Assembly: GCA_027320105.1 (NCBI GenBank)
Contig: DAHVMA010000032.1
Coordinates: 1-53,571 of the forward strand
Origin: JAKAQB01 sp027320105
Lineage (GTDB): Bacteria > Actinomycetota > Acidimicrobiia > Acidimicrobiales > Palsa-688
DNA: 53,571 bases
Direction of reading: 5' to 3'
Positions 7,613 through 15,253 of this stretch are shown here, piece after piece. How positions within the stretch are numbered: position 1 is the stretch's first letter; the number at the start of each line of letters is the position of its first letter. The position numbers and the translations under genes were made by a program. The notes below the pieces were generated by a model. The model did not search any database. It was not told the origin of the DNA and was given only the letters and a program-made list of their open reading frames with translations.

Positions 7613-7726
7613 GTGAAAGTCCGCCCCAGCGTCAAGCCCATCTGCGAGCACTGCAAGGTGATCCGCCGGCACCGCCGCGTCATGGTCATCTGCACCAACC
7701 CGCGCCACAAGCAGCGCCAGGGCTAG
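7613..7726 (+). CDS. rpmJ: 50S ribosomal protein L36, zinc-binding form
   Basis: A 37-residue protein beginning MKVRPSVKPI. Cys11, Cys14, Cys27 and His32 form the zinc ribbon of the C+ L36 type. GTG 7613 has CAGGAG (7601-7606) seven bases upstream. It ends 13 bases before rpsM, matching the usual rpmJ-rpsM-rpsK-rpsD-rpoA-rplQ order. Confidence 0.95.
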   Translation: MKVRPSVKPICEHCKVIRRHRRVMVICTNPRHKQRQG

Positions 7727-7739
7727 GAGAAGGAACCCC

Positions 7740-8120
7740 GTGGCACGAATAGCCGGCGTCGACATCCCCCGCGAGAAGCGGCTGGAGATCTCGCTCACCT
7801 ACATCTACGGGATCGGCCGCACGGCAGCGTCCCACGTCTGCGACGGGACCGGCATCGACCCGTCCACCCGCGTCCGCGACCTCACCGACGAGGAGGTCGT
7901 GCGGCTGCGCAACTGGATCGACGCCAACTTGAAGGTGGAGGGTGACCTCCGCCGGGACGTGTCGCAGGACATCAAGCGGAAGATGGAGATCGGCTCCTAC
8001 CAGGGGGTGCGCCACCGCCGCGGGTTGCCGGTGCGGGGTCAGCGGACGCACACGAACGCCCGCACGCGCAAGGGCCCCAAGAAGACCGTCGCCGGCAAGA
8101 AGAAGGTTCGCAAGCACTGA
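7740..8120 (+). CDS. rpsM: 30S ribosomal protein S13
   Basis: Head protein of the small subunit that contacts L5 and tRNA. The 126 residues begin MARIAGVDIPREKRLEISLT. They contain the helix-two-turn-helix region and the C-terminal tail RGQRTHTNARTRKGPKK. GTG 7740 follows AGGAGAAGGA at 7725-7734, which overlaps the rpmJ stop. Confidence 0.97.
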   Translation: MARIAGVDIPREKRLEISLTYIYGIGRTAASHVCDGTGIDPSTRVRDLTDEEVVRLRNWIDANLKVEGDLRRDVSQDIKRKMEIGSYQGVRHRRGLPVRGQRTHTNARTRKGPKKTVAGKKKVRKH

Positions 8121-8154
8121 TGAGCCCCAACCACCGATGAGCCCCAACCACCGA
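8121..8154. repeat. 17-base tandem duplication between rpsM and rpsK
   Basis: The unit TGAGCCCCAACCACCGA occurs at 8121-8137 and 8138-8154, and a third partial unit (TGAGCC) starts at 8155. It begins directly after the rpsM stop and lengthens the spacer to rpsK. Confidence 0.85.
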
Positions 8155-8181
8155 TGAGCCGAGTGACGAGGAACCACTGAG

Positions 8182-8580
8182 TTGGCCAAGCCGAAGCCGG
8201 GCGGGCGACGCCCCCGCCGCCGCGAGCGCAAGAACGTCACCTACGGCGTGGCGCACATCAAGAGCTCGTTCAACAACACGATCGTGTCGATCAGCGACCC
8301 GGACGGCAACGTCCTGGCCTGGGCGTCGGCCGGCAACGTCGGGTTCAAGGGATCCCGCAAGTCGACGCCGTTCGCCGCCCAGCTCGCCGCCGAGGCCTGC
8401 GCCCGGCGCGCCATGGAGCACGGCGTCCGCAAGGTGGATGTCCTCGTGAAAGGTCCGGGGTCGGGGCGCGAGACGGCGATCCGCTCTCTCATGGCCGCCG
8501 GCATCGACGTCGCCGGCATCAAGGATGTCACCCCCATCCCCCACAACGGTTGCCGCCCCAAGAAGCGGCGGAGGGTCTGA
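8182..8580 (+). CDS. rpsK: 30S ribosomal protein S11
   Basis: Platform protein of the small subunit. The 132 residues have HIKSSFNNTIVSISDPDGNV and the C-terminal DVTPIPHNGCRPKKRRRV, both diagnostic. The start is a TTG at 8182, preceded by GACGAGGAA (8165-8173). The next gene, rpsD, begins 2 bases after the stop. Confidence 0.96.
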   Translation: MAKPKPGGRRPRRRERKNVTYGVAHIKSSFNNTIVSISDPDGNVLAWASAGNVGFKGSRKSTPFAAQLAAEACARRAMEHGVRKVDVLVKGPGSGRETAIRSLMAAGIDVAGIKDVTPIPHNGCRPKKRRRV

Positions 8581-8582
8581 GC

Positions 8583-9209
8583 ATGGCGCGCTACACGGGG
8601 CCGGTGTGCCGGCTGTGCCGACGCGAGAAGATGAAGCTGTTCTTGAAGGGTGCCAAGTGCGACTCGATGAAGTGCCCGATCGAGCGCCGGCCCTACCCGC
8701 CGGGCGAGCACGGCCGTGACCGGATGCGCCAGGGCTCGGAGTACCTGACCCAGCTGCGGGAGAAGCAGAAGGCCAGGCGGATCTACGGCGTGTTCGAGAA
8801 GCAGTTCCGCAACCTGTACGAGGAGGCGAACCGCCAGCAGGGCATCACCGGCGAGAGCCTGCTCAGGATGCTGGAGCTGCGCCTAGACAACGTGGCCTTC
8901 CGGGCGGGCTGGGGATCGTCGCGGGCACAGGCCCGCCAGTTCGTGCGCCACGGTCATGTTCTGGTCAACGGCAGGCGGGTGACGATCCCGTCCTACCGGG
9001 TGCGCAAGGGCGATGTCGTCTCCCTGAAGCCGAAGGCCCGCCAGATGATCATCGTCCGCCACAACCTCGACACCCTGGACCGCCAGGTCCCGGCGTGGCT
9101 CGAAACCGGTGCCGACGGCAATGAGGTGACCGTCCGGGAGCTCCCGCTGCGGGACCACATCGACGTCCCGGTGCGCGAGTCGTTGATCGTCGAGCTCTAC
9201 TCGAAGTAG
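8583..9209 (+). CDS. rpsD: 30S ribosomal protein S4, zinc-binding form
   Basis: Assembly-initiating 16S rRNA-binding protein, 208 residues. Cys9, Cys12, Cys26 and Cys31 form the N-terminal zinc site of C+ S4. The S4 RNA-binding domain follows (MLELRLDNVAFRAGW; ARQFVRHGHVLVNGRRV). ATG 8583 is chosen because the zinc motif and the family N-terminus MARYTGPVCRLCRR start there. The stop lies inside a 15-base tandem duplication (9194-9223). Confidence 0.97.
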   Translation: MARYTGPVCRLCRREKMKLFLKGAKCDSMKCPIERRPYPPGEHGRDRMRQGSEYLTQLREKQKARRIYGVFEKQFRNLYEEANRQQGITGESLLRMLELRLDNVAFRAGWGSSRAQARQFVRHGHVLVNGRRVTIPSYRVRKGDVVSLKPKARQMIIVRHNLDTLDRQVPAWLETGADGNEVTVRELPLRDHIDVPVRESLIVELYSK

Positions 9210-9223
9210 CTCTACTCGAAGTA
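9194..9223. repeat. 15-base tandem duplication over the rpsD stop codon
   Basis: AGCTCTACTCGAAGT occurs at 9194-9208 and 9209-9223. Because 15 bases is five codons, the second copy repeats the C-terminal LYSK and a stop (TAA) just downstream of the real one. The L/Y/S/K end of S4 is thus present twice, the second time untranslated. Confidence 0.9.
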
Positions 9224-9237
9224 AGGAACCCCAAGGC

Positions 9238-10179
9238 ATGCTCATCATCCAGCGACCGGCCGTCGAGGCCCTCGGCGAGCAGGAGGGTGACCGCCAGCGC
9301 TTCGCCATCGGCCCGCTCGAGCCCGGCTTCGGGCACACGATCGGCGTGGCCCTGCGCCGCACCCTGCTGTCGTCGATCCCCGGCGCGGCCGTCACCCAGG
9401 TCCGCTTCGACGAGGCCCTCCACGAGTTCACGACCCTGCCGGGCGTGAAGGAGGACGTGACCGACATCATCCTCAACCTGAAGGACCTCGTCCTGCGGGT
9501 GGAGAGCGACGAGACGGTCACCCTGCGCCTCGACATGCGGGGCCCGGCGACGGTGACCGCCGGCGACATCCAGACGACCGCCGACGTCGAGGTGCTCAAC
9601 ACCGACCTCGTGCTCGCCACTGTCAACGCCAAGGGTCGCCTCGCCGCCGACATCACCGTGGAGCGCGGCCGCGGCTACGTCTCCGCCGACCGAAACAAGA
9701 AGTCGTCGACGATCGGCGTCATCCCCGTCGACTCGGTGTACTCGCCGATCCGCCTCGTCGCCTTCACGGTGGAGCCGACCCGGGTGGAGCAGTCCACCAA
9801 CTACGACCGCCTCGTGCTCGACATCACGACCGACGGGTCGATCACGCCCCGCGAGGCGCTGGCCTCCGCCGGGGACACCCTTCGCTCGCTCATGTCCCTC
9901 GTCGCCGAGATGAGCGACGCCCCCCAGGGCCTCGAGCTCGGCGACGTCGGTGCCGCCGCCGGCGGGTCGCCTGACCTGGACCTGCCGATCGAGGACCTCG
10001 ACCTGTCCGAGCGCCCCCGCAACTGCCTCAAGCGGGCGCAGGTCAACACGATCGGCGAGCTGGTCCAAAAGACCGAGGACGACCTGCTGGCCATCACCAA
10101 CTTCGGGCAGAAGAGCCTCGACGAGGTGCTGCAGAAGCTGGACGAGCGGGGCCTGTCGCTGCGCGGGAAGGAGTCGTAG
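9238..10179 (+). CDS. rpoA: RNA polymerase subunit alpha
   Basis: Alpha subunit (313 residues) that dimerises and nucleates polymerase assembly. The N-terminal domain has FAIGPLEPGFGHTIGVALRR (residues 21-40), which includes the assembly motif. The C-terminal domain (about 245-310) carries the helix-hairpin-helix elements (LKRAQVNTIGELVQKTEDDL; NFGQKSLDEV) that bind UP elements and activators. AAGGAA at 9224-9229 precedes ATG 9238. rpoA lies in the conserved rpsD-rpoA-rplQ order. Confidence 0.98.
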   Translation: MLIIQRPAVEALGEQEGDRQRFAIGPLEPGFGHTIGVALRRTLLSSIPGAAVTQVRFDEALHEFTTLPGVKEDVTDIILNLKDLVLRVESDETVTLRLDMRGPATVTAGDIQTTADVEVLNTDLVLATVNAKGRLAADITVERGRGYVSADRNKKSSTIGVIPVDSVYSPIRLVAFTVEPTRVEQSTNYDRLVLDITTDGSITPREALASAGDTLRSLMSLVAEMSDAPQGLELGDVGAAAGGSPDLDLPIEDLDLSERPRNCLKRAQVNTIGELVQKTEDDLLAITNFGQKSLDEVLQKLDERGLSLRGKES

Positions 10180-10183
10180 GCCC

Positions 10184-10570
10184 ATGTCCGCCCTACCCGG
10201 CCGCCCCAGGAAGGGGCCCCGCTTCGGCGGGGATGCCGCACACCAGAAGGCGATGTTCGGCAACCTCGTCGCATCGCTGATCGCTGCCGAGGCGATCGTG
10301 ACCACCGAGGCCAAGGCCAAGGCGCTGCGCCCGGTGGTGGAGAAGTGCATCACCAAGGCGAAGAAGGCATACGCCCATCCGGAGACGGCCGTGCACCAGC
10401 AGCGCCAGGTCGTCGCCTTCATCCGGGACAAGGACATGGCCCACAAGCTGTTCGACGAGATCGGGCCGCGCTTCTCCGACCGACCGGGCGGCTACACGCG
10501 GATCTTGAAGTTGGGGCCCCGCCACGGCGACAACGCGCCCATGGCGCGCATCGAGCTCGTCGCAGACTGA
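10184..10570 (+). CDS. rplQ: 50S ribosomal protein L17
   Basis: Large-subunit protein near the exit tunnel, 128 residues. Family segments are HQKAMFGNLVASLI, IVTTEAKAKALRPVVEKCIT and the C-terminal RHGDNAPMARIELV. The ATG at 10184, four bases after the rpoA stop, begins the conserved N-terminus; the frame is open further upstream only inside rpoA. Confidence 0.96.
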   Translation: MSALPGRPRKGPRFGGDAAHQKAMFGNLVASLIAAEAIVTTEAKAKALRPVVEKCITKAKKAYAHPETAVHQQRQVVAFIRDKDMAHKLFDEIGPRFSDRPGGYTRILKLGPRHGDNAPMARIELVAD

Positions 10571-10591
10571 CGGCGGGCCGGCCGGGGCGCC

Positions 10592-11413
10592 GTGACCCTC
10601 TTCAGCCCGCAGGCCGGTCCGGAGGCGCCGGCGGCGGTCACCCCCGACCCGACGGTCCGTGTCCGGTTGCTCGTCGCCTACCTCGGCGCCGGCTTCCACG
10701 GCTTCGCCCTGCAGCCCGGGCAGCGCACCGTTGCGGGGGTGCTCGTCTCCGCCCTGGAGCGCCATCTGCGCCACACCGTCGAGCTGGTCTGCGCCGGCCG
10801 CACCGACGCCGGCGTCCACGCCTGGGGCCAGGTGGTGAGCTTCGACGCCCGCCACGATGTGGACCTGGATCGCCTCGCCCGGTCCGTCAACCGCTCGACC
10901 TCGCCGGCGGTGGTCGTGCGGGCCGCGGCCCGGGCCGGCCCCGACTTCGACGCCCGCCGCTCGGCGACCGGCCGGCGGTACCACTACACGGTTCTCAACA
11001 CACCCACCGCCGACCCGTTCCGGGCATCGACGGCGTGGCACGTGGCGGCGCCCCTCGACGTGGCGGCCATGCGCCTGGGGTGTGACCCGCTGATCGGCGA
11101 GCACGACTTCTCGTCGTTCTGCCGGCGCCCGAGCCCGGAGGCGAGCCTGGTGCGCGTCGTGCGCGAGGCCCGCTGGGTGGACGAGGGCGGCGGCGTGCTG
11201 CGCTTCGAGGTCGAGGCGTCGTCCTTCTGCCACCAGATGGTGAGGTCGGTGGTCGGCACGCTCGTGGACGTGGGCGCGGGGAAAGTGCGGGCGGGTGAGG
11301 TCTCCGGCATCCTCCGTGCCCGCACGCGGGCCGCTGCGAGGACGCTGGCCCCGCCGCACGGTCTGTGCCTGTGGGAAGTGGGATACGAGCCAGCCGAGGG
11401 ATGGCCCGGATAG
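10592..11413 (+). CDS. truA: tRNA pseudouridine synthase A
   Basis: Makes pseudouridine at positions 38-40 of tRNA anticodon stem-loops. The 273 residues contain the catalytic Asp72 in CAGRTDAGVHAWGQV, the YHYTVLN segment, and the C-terminal SFCHQMVRSVVGTL motif. The start is GTG 10592, 21 bases after rplQ. In many actinobacteria rplM and rpsI follow at once or nearby; here they lie about 22.8 kb downstream. Confidence 0.95.
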   Translation: MTLFSPQAGPEAPAAVTPDPTVRVRLLVAYLGAGFHGFALQPGQRTVAGVLVSALERHLRHTVELVCAGRTDAGVHAWGQVVSFDARHDVDLDRLARSVNRSTSPAVVVRAAARAGPDFDARRSATGRRYHYTVLNTPTADPFRASTAWHVAAPLDVAAMRLGCDPLIGEHDFSSFCRRPSPEASLVRVVREARWVDEGGGVLRFEVEASSFCHQMVRSVVGTLVDVGAGKVRAGEVSGILRARTRAAARTLAPPHGLCLWEVGYEPAEGWPG

Positions 11414-11465
11414 CCCACGACCTCACCAATCGGTCCCCGACGCGGGACGACTTGGCGGGGATCTC

Positions 11466-12356
11466 CTACCGCAGTGCCACGACGGCCGGGGACCGCAGCT
11501 TCTCGGGGGCGGAGACGATCCAGATCCGCCGGACTCGGTCGCCGTCGACGTCGATGCAGACGGCGGTGTCGCCGTAGGCAGGATCGTGGAGCCACAGGCC
11601 GGGCGCGCCGTTCAACGACACCGGCCGGGTCGTGGCGTCAGGCGAGAGCCGCCGGGCCAGGTTGTGCACGAACTGGCAGACCCGCTGCGGGCCTTGCACC
11701 GGTCGACGAGCGGCGTGGCGGTTGGGGCCGCCGTCGCTGACGACCACGACGTCTTCGGCGAGCAGCGCCATGGTGGTGTCGATGTCGCCTTCGAGCACGG
11801 CGGTGATCAGGCGGTCGGCGACGGCGCGTCCTGCCGGCGACGGCGGGCGGGGTGCGGCGGATCGGACCTTGCGCCTGGCCCGGACGGCCCGTTGGCGGGC
11901 GGCTGCGGGTGTCAGGCCGACGGTTGTCGCAACCTCGTCGAAGGGGACCCCGAAGACGTCGGCGAGCACGAACACCGCCCGGCTGAGTGGGTCGAGCTCT
12001 TCGAGGACGGAGAGGAACCCGATGGTGAGGCTCTCGGCCAGTTGGGCGCTCTCCTCGGGGGTCGGGCCGAGCACCACCGGTTCCGGCAGCCAGGGCCCCA
12101 CGTAGGTCTCGCGGCGGCGCCGGGCTCTGGTCAGCCGGTCCAGGGCGAGCCGGGTGGTCACGGTCGTGAGCCACGCCGCCGGCCGGCTGATGGCGTCGTG
12201 GTCGGCGGCCGACCACCGCAGCCACGCCTCCTGGCAGACGTCTTCGCTGTCGGCGAGGGATCCGAGCATGCGGTACGCCAGGCCGAGCAGGTAGGGGCGT
12301 TGGGCGGTGAAAACGGCGAGTGCCCCGTCGCCTGCCTCGGGGCGGGAGGCGGTCAT
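11466..12356 (-). CDS. sigJ: ECF41-type RNA polymerase sigma factor with SnoaL-like tail
   Basis: Extracytoplasmic-function sigma factor of 296 residues. Region 2 (AYRMLGSLADSEDVCQEAWLRW, residues 26-47) and region 4 (LSRAVFVLADVFGVPFDEVATTVGLTPAAARQRAVRARRK, about 123-162) are clear. The C-terminal 110 residues are a SnoaL-like domain with DGG and APEKL elements corresponding to the DGGGK and NPDKL motifs of ECF41. In ECF41 this domain, rather than a separate anti-sigma factor, modulates activity. Its ATG overlaps the stop of the FAD oxidoreductase upstream (ATGA), so that enzyme is its operon partner; ECF41 genes usually sit beside oxidoreductases or decarboxylases. The symbol sigJ is by analogy with mycobacteria. 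Confidence 0.88.
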   Translation of the reverse strand: MTASRPEAGDGALAVFTAQRPYLLGLAYRMLGSLADSEDVCQEAWLRWSAADHDAISRPAAWLTTVTTRLALDRLTRARRRRETYVGPWLPEPVVLGPTPEESAQLAESLTIGFLSVLEELDPLSRAVFVLADVFGVPFDEVATTVGLTPAAARQRAVRARRKVRSAAPRPPSPAGRAVADRLITAVLEGDIDTTMALLAEDVVVVSDGGPNRHAARRPVQGPQRVCQFVHNLARRLSPDATTRPVSLNGAPGLWLHDPAYGDTAVCIDVDGDRVRRIWIVSAPEKLRSPAVVALR

Positions 12357-13609
12357 GCGGCGATTGTGGTCGAGCGGGCCGCCTCCAGGGCCACCGTTCC
12401 CGCTGCAGCCCCCGAGGCCAGCGAGGCGTCAGCCAGCATGCCCACGGCTCCGACCCAGTCACCGCAGATGGCGATGGCCCGCTGCCCGGTGGCGGTGACC
12501 GCCGGGCGAGCCGCCAGGCCGCCGAGGCGGGCCTGGGGTTGGGTGGCGGCGACCACCATCCGGGCCAGGAACCGGGTCACCAGCGCCGCCGCCGGGTCGA
12601 TGCCGGCCAGCCGGGCGTGGGCCTCGAGGTCGTAGCGGTCGACCTCTGCGCTGCGGGCGCCGTAGCGGATGACGGCGGCCACGGCACCACCGTCGGGGGC
12701 CATGTGCGCGGGCGGCGACTGCAGGGTGGCGTACAGAGGCGTGTCCACGCCGAGGACCCACCCGGGCCGGGGGATCCGATCGAGGCCCAGGTCGAGGCAG
12801 GCGGCGGTGACCGCTCGGCCGAGGTCACCCCAGTCGGGCGGGTCGGGCAGCAGGTGCCGGGTGGCGTCGGGCGTGCCCGCTGCCACCACCACAGCCCTGG
12901 CCCGCTCGATGCCGGCGTCGGTGACGACCTCGATCCCTCCAGCGACGGGCTCGAGCGAGCGGACCTTGCACCCGGCCCGAACCGGGGTCCGGGCGGTGAG
13001 GCCGTCGATCAGCTGGGCCCAGCCGCCGTGGAGGTAGCTCACACCGCTCCGGATCCCCAGCTGGAGCTGGGTCACGGCGGCGCCGGCGTCGAGCCCGTCG
13101 TGGTCGGCGCTGTAGGTCGTCTGGCGCAGGACCGCCCGGACGAGCCCCTCGGCGTCGGCTCTCAGCCCGAGGCCGTCCAGCCAGGCGGAGACCGAGGTGC
13201 CAGCGAGCGTCGCCGTGTCCATCCGGGGCAGCGAGGCCAGCAGCCGGGCGACCTGCGCCTTGCCCCGGGAGCCGAGGGCGCCAGAGCGCAGCAGGGTCGC
13301 TGGACCAGCCGGGAACTGGTGGAGCCGCCCGCCGCTGCTCATCCGGTAGCGGCGCAGCGGGGGTGGCGCCCCCTGCGGGTCGATCCCGTGCCGGCGCAGG
13401 ACCCTGATCCCCGGCCCTCCGAGGTAGAGGGCATGGGCGCCTCGGTTGAACGTGAAGCCGTCCCGCTCGCTCACCCGGGCCCGGCCCCCTGGCCGGTGAC
13501 CTTCGATCACCAGGACCCGGCCCCCGGCAGCGTTCACCTCGGCGCCGGCGGCCAGCCCCGACAGCCCACCGCCGACCACCACCACATCCCATACCGCTCT
13601 GGTCGTCAT
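12353..13609 (-). CDS. FAD-dependent amine-oxidase/phytoene-desaturase-like oxidoreductase
   Basis: Flavoprotein of about 418 residues. The N-terminal dinucleotide site is VVVVGGGLSGLAAGAEVNAA followed by the acidic VLVIE. The GGRARV motif and a C-terminal ICGDWVGAVGMLADASLASG FAD-closing motif place it in the amine oxidase, protoporphyrinogen oxidase and phytoene desaturase superfamily. The substrate is unknown. ATG 13609 is preferred because GGAGG lies just before it; a TTG at 13645 would add 12 residues. It overlaps the ECF41 sigma gene by 4 bases and ends the long minus-strand run that starts with ctaG. Confidence 0.85.
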   Translation of the reverse strand: MTTRAVWDVVVVGGGLSGLAAGAEVNAAGGRVLVIEGHRPGGRARVSERDGFTFNRGAHALYLGGPGIRVLRRHGIDPQGAPPPLRRYRMSSGGRLHQFPAGPATLLRSGALGSRGKAQVARLLASLPRMDTATLAGTSVSAWLDGLGLRADAEGLVRAVLRQTTYSADHDGLDAGAAVTQLQLGIRSGVSYLHGGWAQLIDGLTARTPVRAGCKVRSLEPVAGGIEVVTDAGIERARAVVVAAGTPDATRHLLPDPPDWGDLGRAVTAACLDLGLDRIPRPGWVLGVDTPLYATLQSPPAHMAPDGGAVAAVIRYGARSAEVDRYDLEAHARLAGIDPAAALVTRFLARMVVAATQPQARLGGLAARPAVTATGQRAIAICGDWVGAVGMLADASLASGAAAGTVALEAARSTTIAA

Positions 13610-13663
13610 GCCCCTCCGACGACGATCAGCCTGCGGTTGTGACAACTCCCGGTCCGGCCTGGC

Positions 13664-14002
13664 TCACCGGCGCAGCCACGCCGGCAGGTGCCACGGCTCG
13701 ACGGTGCCTGTGCGAACCCGGTGGGTGATCCTCCGCTCGATCACGAACGCCAGGACCGGGACCAGCCCGGCTCCGACCATGGCGGCCATCTCGACGGGGC
13801 TGAACCGGGCCCGGCGGGCCAGGTCGAGCGCCATCAGCAGGTAGATGATGTAGAAGACCCCGTGGATGGGTCCGGCGATCGAGACCAGCTGCGGGTAGCC
13901 GGCGACCTGCAGCGGCACGCCGACGAACACGATCAGGGCCAGGCCGACGCCCACGATGTAGGCGAGGACCCGGTACCGGAGGAGGGCGGCGTCGATGTTC
14001 AC
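13664..14002 (-). CDS. DUF3817 membrane protein
   Basis: A 112-residue protein with three hydrophobic segments. GPIHGVFYIIYLLMALDLARR, preceded by VGVPLQVAGYPQ, is typical of the DUF3817 family, a small actinobacterial integral membrane family of unknown function. The start is placed at GTG 14002 because it forms a GTGA overlap with the stop of the upstream gene; an in-frame ATG at 14035 would overlap that gene by 37 bases. Confidence 0.82.
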   Translation of the reverse strand: MNIDAALLRYRVLAYIVGVGLALIVFVGVPLQVAGYPQLVSIAGPIHGVFYIIYLLMALDLARRARFSPVEMAAMVGAGLVPVLAFVIERRITHRVRTGTVEPWHLPAWLRR

Positions 14003-14502
14003 GGCCTGGTCGGCACCCCGTGCGGGTTGCGCCACGACTTGCGGGTGCGCCCGGCGGCGAGCCGGGCGAGGTAGGCGTTGTACTCCGACAGTTGGTGCAC
14101 GGAGACCTCCTCGTCAGCGTCGCCGTCGATGACCGCCGGCAGGCGGGAGCCGCCGACCAGCTCGGGATGGCTGGCCGCCTGCAGCGGGTGGACGAAGCCG
14201 GCGGCCGCGTCCGGTGGCGGCGGCACGAACGGCCCGTGCGTCGCCGCCCGGCGCGCCCGCTCGACCTTGCGGGCCTCCACGCGTGCCGGGTCCTCGTGGA
14301 TCAGCTGCCACCAGCCCACGACGGCGAGAACGGCGAACACGGGCCACTCGACGGCGTACAGCCAGCTGAGCAGGTTGCCGCCGATCGCCCGGTGGATCTG
14401 CCAGTCGGCGGCGATGGAGCAGCCGGGGGCGATCACGGCGAGCAGCAGGTGGTAGGCGACGGCCCGCTTCCGGAACCACCGCACCGTCCAGCGCTCGTGC
14501 AT
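13999..14502 (-). CDS. Uncharacterised actinobacterial membrane protein
   Basis: A 167-residue protein with two hydrophobic stretches (about 14-32, VAYHLLLAVIAPGCSIAA; and 45-67, LSWLYAVEWPVFAVLAVVGWW). A cytosolic-looking basic region and a conserved-looking tail with EYNAYLARLA and KSWRNPHGVP follow. I recall similar two-TM proteins with such tails in other actinobacteria, but know no function. It is translationally coupled to the DUF3817 gene (GTGA). ATG 14502 fits the first hydrophobic segment; the frame is open far upstream only as a shadow of the next gene. Confidence 0.75.
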   Translation of the reverse strand: MHERWTVRWFRKRAVAYHLLLAVIAPGCSIAADWQIHRAIGGNLLSWLYAVEWPVFAVLAVVGWWQLIHEDPARVEARKVERARRAATHGPFVPPPPDAAAGFVHPLQAASHPELVGGSRLPAVIDGDADEEVSVHQLSEYNAYLARLAAGRTRKSWRNPHGVPTRP

Positions 14503-14512
14503 CGCCGCGATG

Positions 14513-15253
14513 CTACGGCCCCTCGCCGGCATCGAGCACGGCGCGCCACGGTGCCGGGCCGACGACGGTGAGCGCCCGTGGCTGGCGCCCCGGGGAGCTG
14601 ACCGCCCACACCCTGGCCCGGTCCAGGTCGACATCGAGGACGTCGAGGACGAGGTGGCCGGCGACGACAGCCAGGTAGGAGCCCCACACCTCCGCCAGCC
14701 AGTGGGGCCCGACGGCGACGCGGGCCGGGCCGTCGACACCGGGCTCGCCGATGGAGATCTCCCAGGGGCGGCCGCCGCCCCACCGCCGCAGCACAGGTAC
14801 CAGGCGCCCCGCGGTGGCCGCCTCCAGGCAGACCAGCTGGTTGGTGGCGGCGAGGTGGGCGGCGACCTCCTGTTGGAGGCGGCGCTCCAGCTGTGGCCCG
14901 AGGGCCAGCAGGCTGAGAAGGGCGTAGCGCTCCCGGCAGGAGCGCGGCGCGCGATGGTCGAGGTCGGCCCGGAGCCGGTCGAGCAGTTGGGCGGTGATGA
15001 CGAGGGCGTCGCCGGGGTGGCGCGAGCCGAGGAGCAGCACCCGCTGGTCGGCGGCGTGGTCATGCCAGCGACGGACCAGGGCGAAGCACTCGGGCTCGTC
15101 GCCGCCGAGCTGGGCGAGCACCGCCCCGCCGTCGTCGCCGCCATGGTCGGCAGCAACGAGCTCACCGGCGACCCATCGGAGGCGGTGACGGTTGGGGCCG
15201 CAGCGGGCCTCTCCCTCGGCCGGGCCGACCAGCAGGTGCCAACGGGGGGTCAC
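14513..15253 (-). CDS. Hypothetical protein, orphan pair partner 2
   Basis: I do not recognise this 246-residue protein. It starts at GTG 15253 in a GTGA overlap with the stop of the upstream gene, which is the reason for this start. It has no signal peptide or clear membrane helix. It looks like an alpha/beta protein, with a Leu/Ala-rich central helical part (YALLSLLALGPQLERRLQQE) and a C-terminal WLAEVWGSYLAVVAGHLVLDVLDVDLDRARVW. The tight coupling suggests that it works with the 435-residue neighbour. Confidence 0.65.
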   Translation of the reverse strand: MTPRWHLLVGPAEGEARCGPNRHRLRWVAGELVAADHGGDDGGAVLAQLGGDEPECFALVRRWHDHAADQRVLLLGSRHPGDALVITAQLLDRLRADLDHRAPRSCRERYALLSLLALGPQLERRLQQEVAAHLAATNQLVCLEAATAGRLVPVLRRWGGGRPWEISIGEPGVDGPARVAVGPHWLAEVWGSYLAVVAGHLVLDVLDVDLDRARVWAVSSPGRQPRALTVVGPAPWRAVLDAGEGP

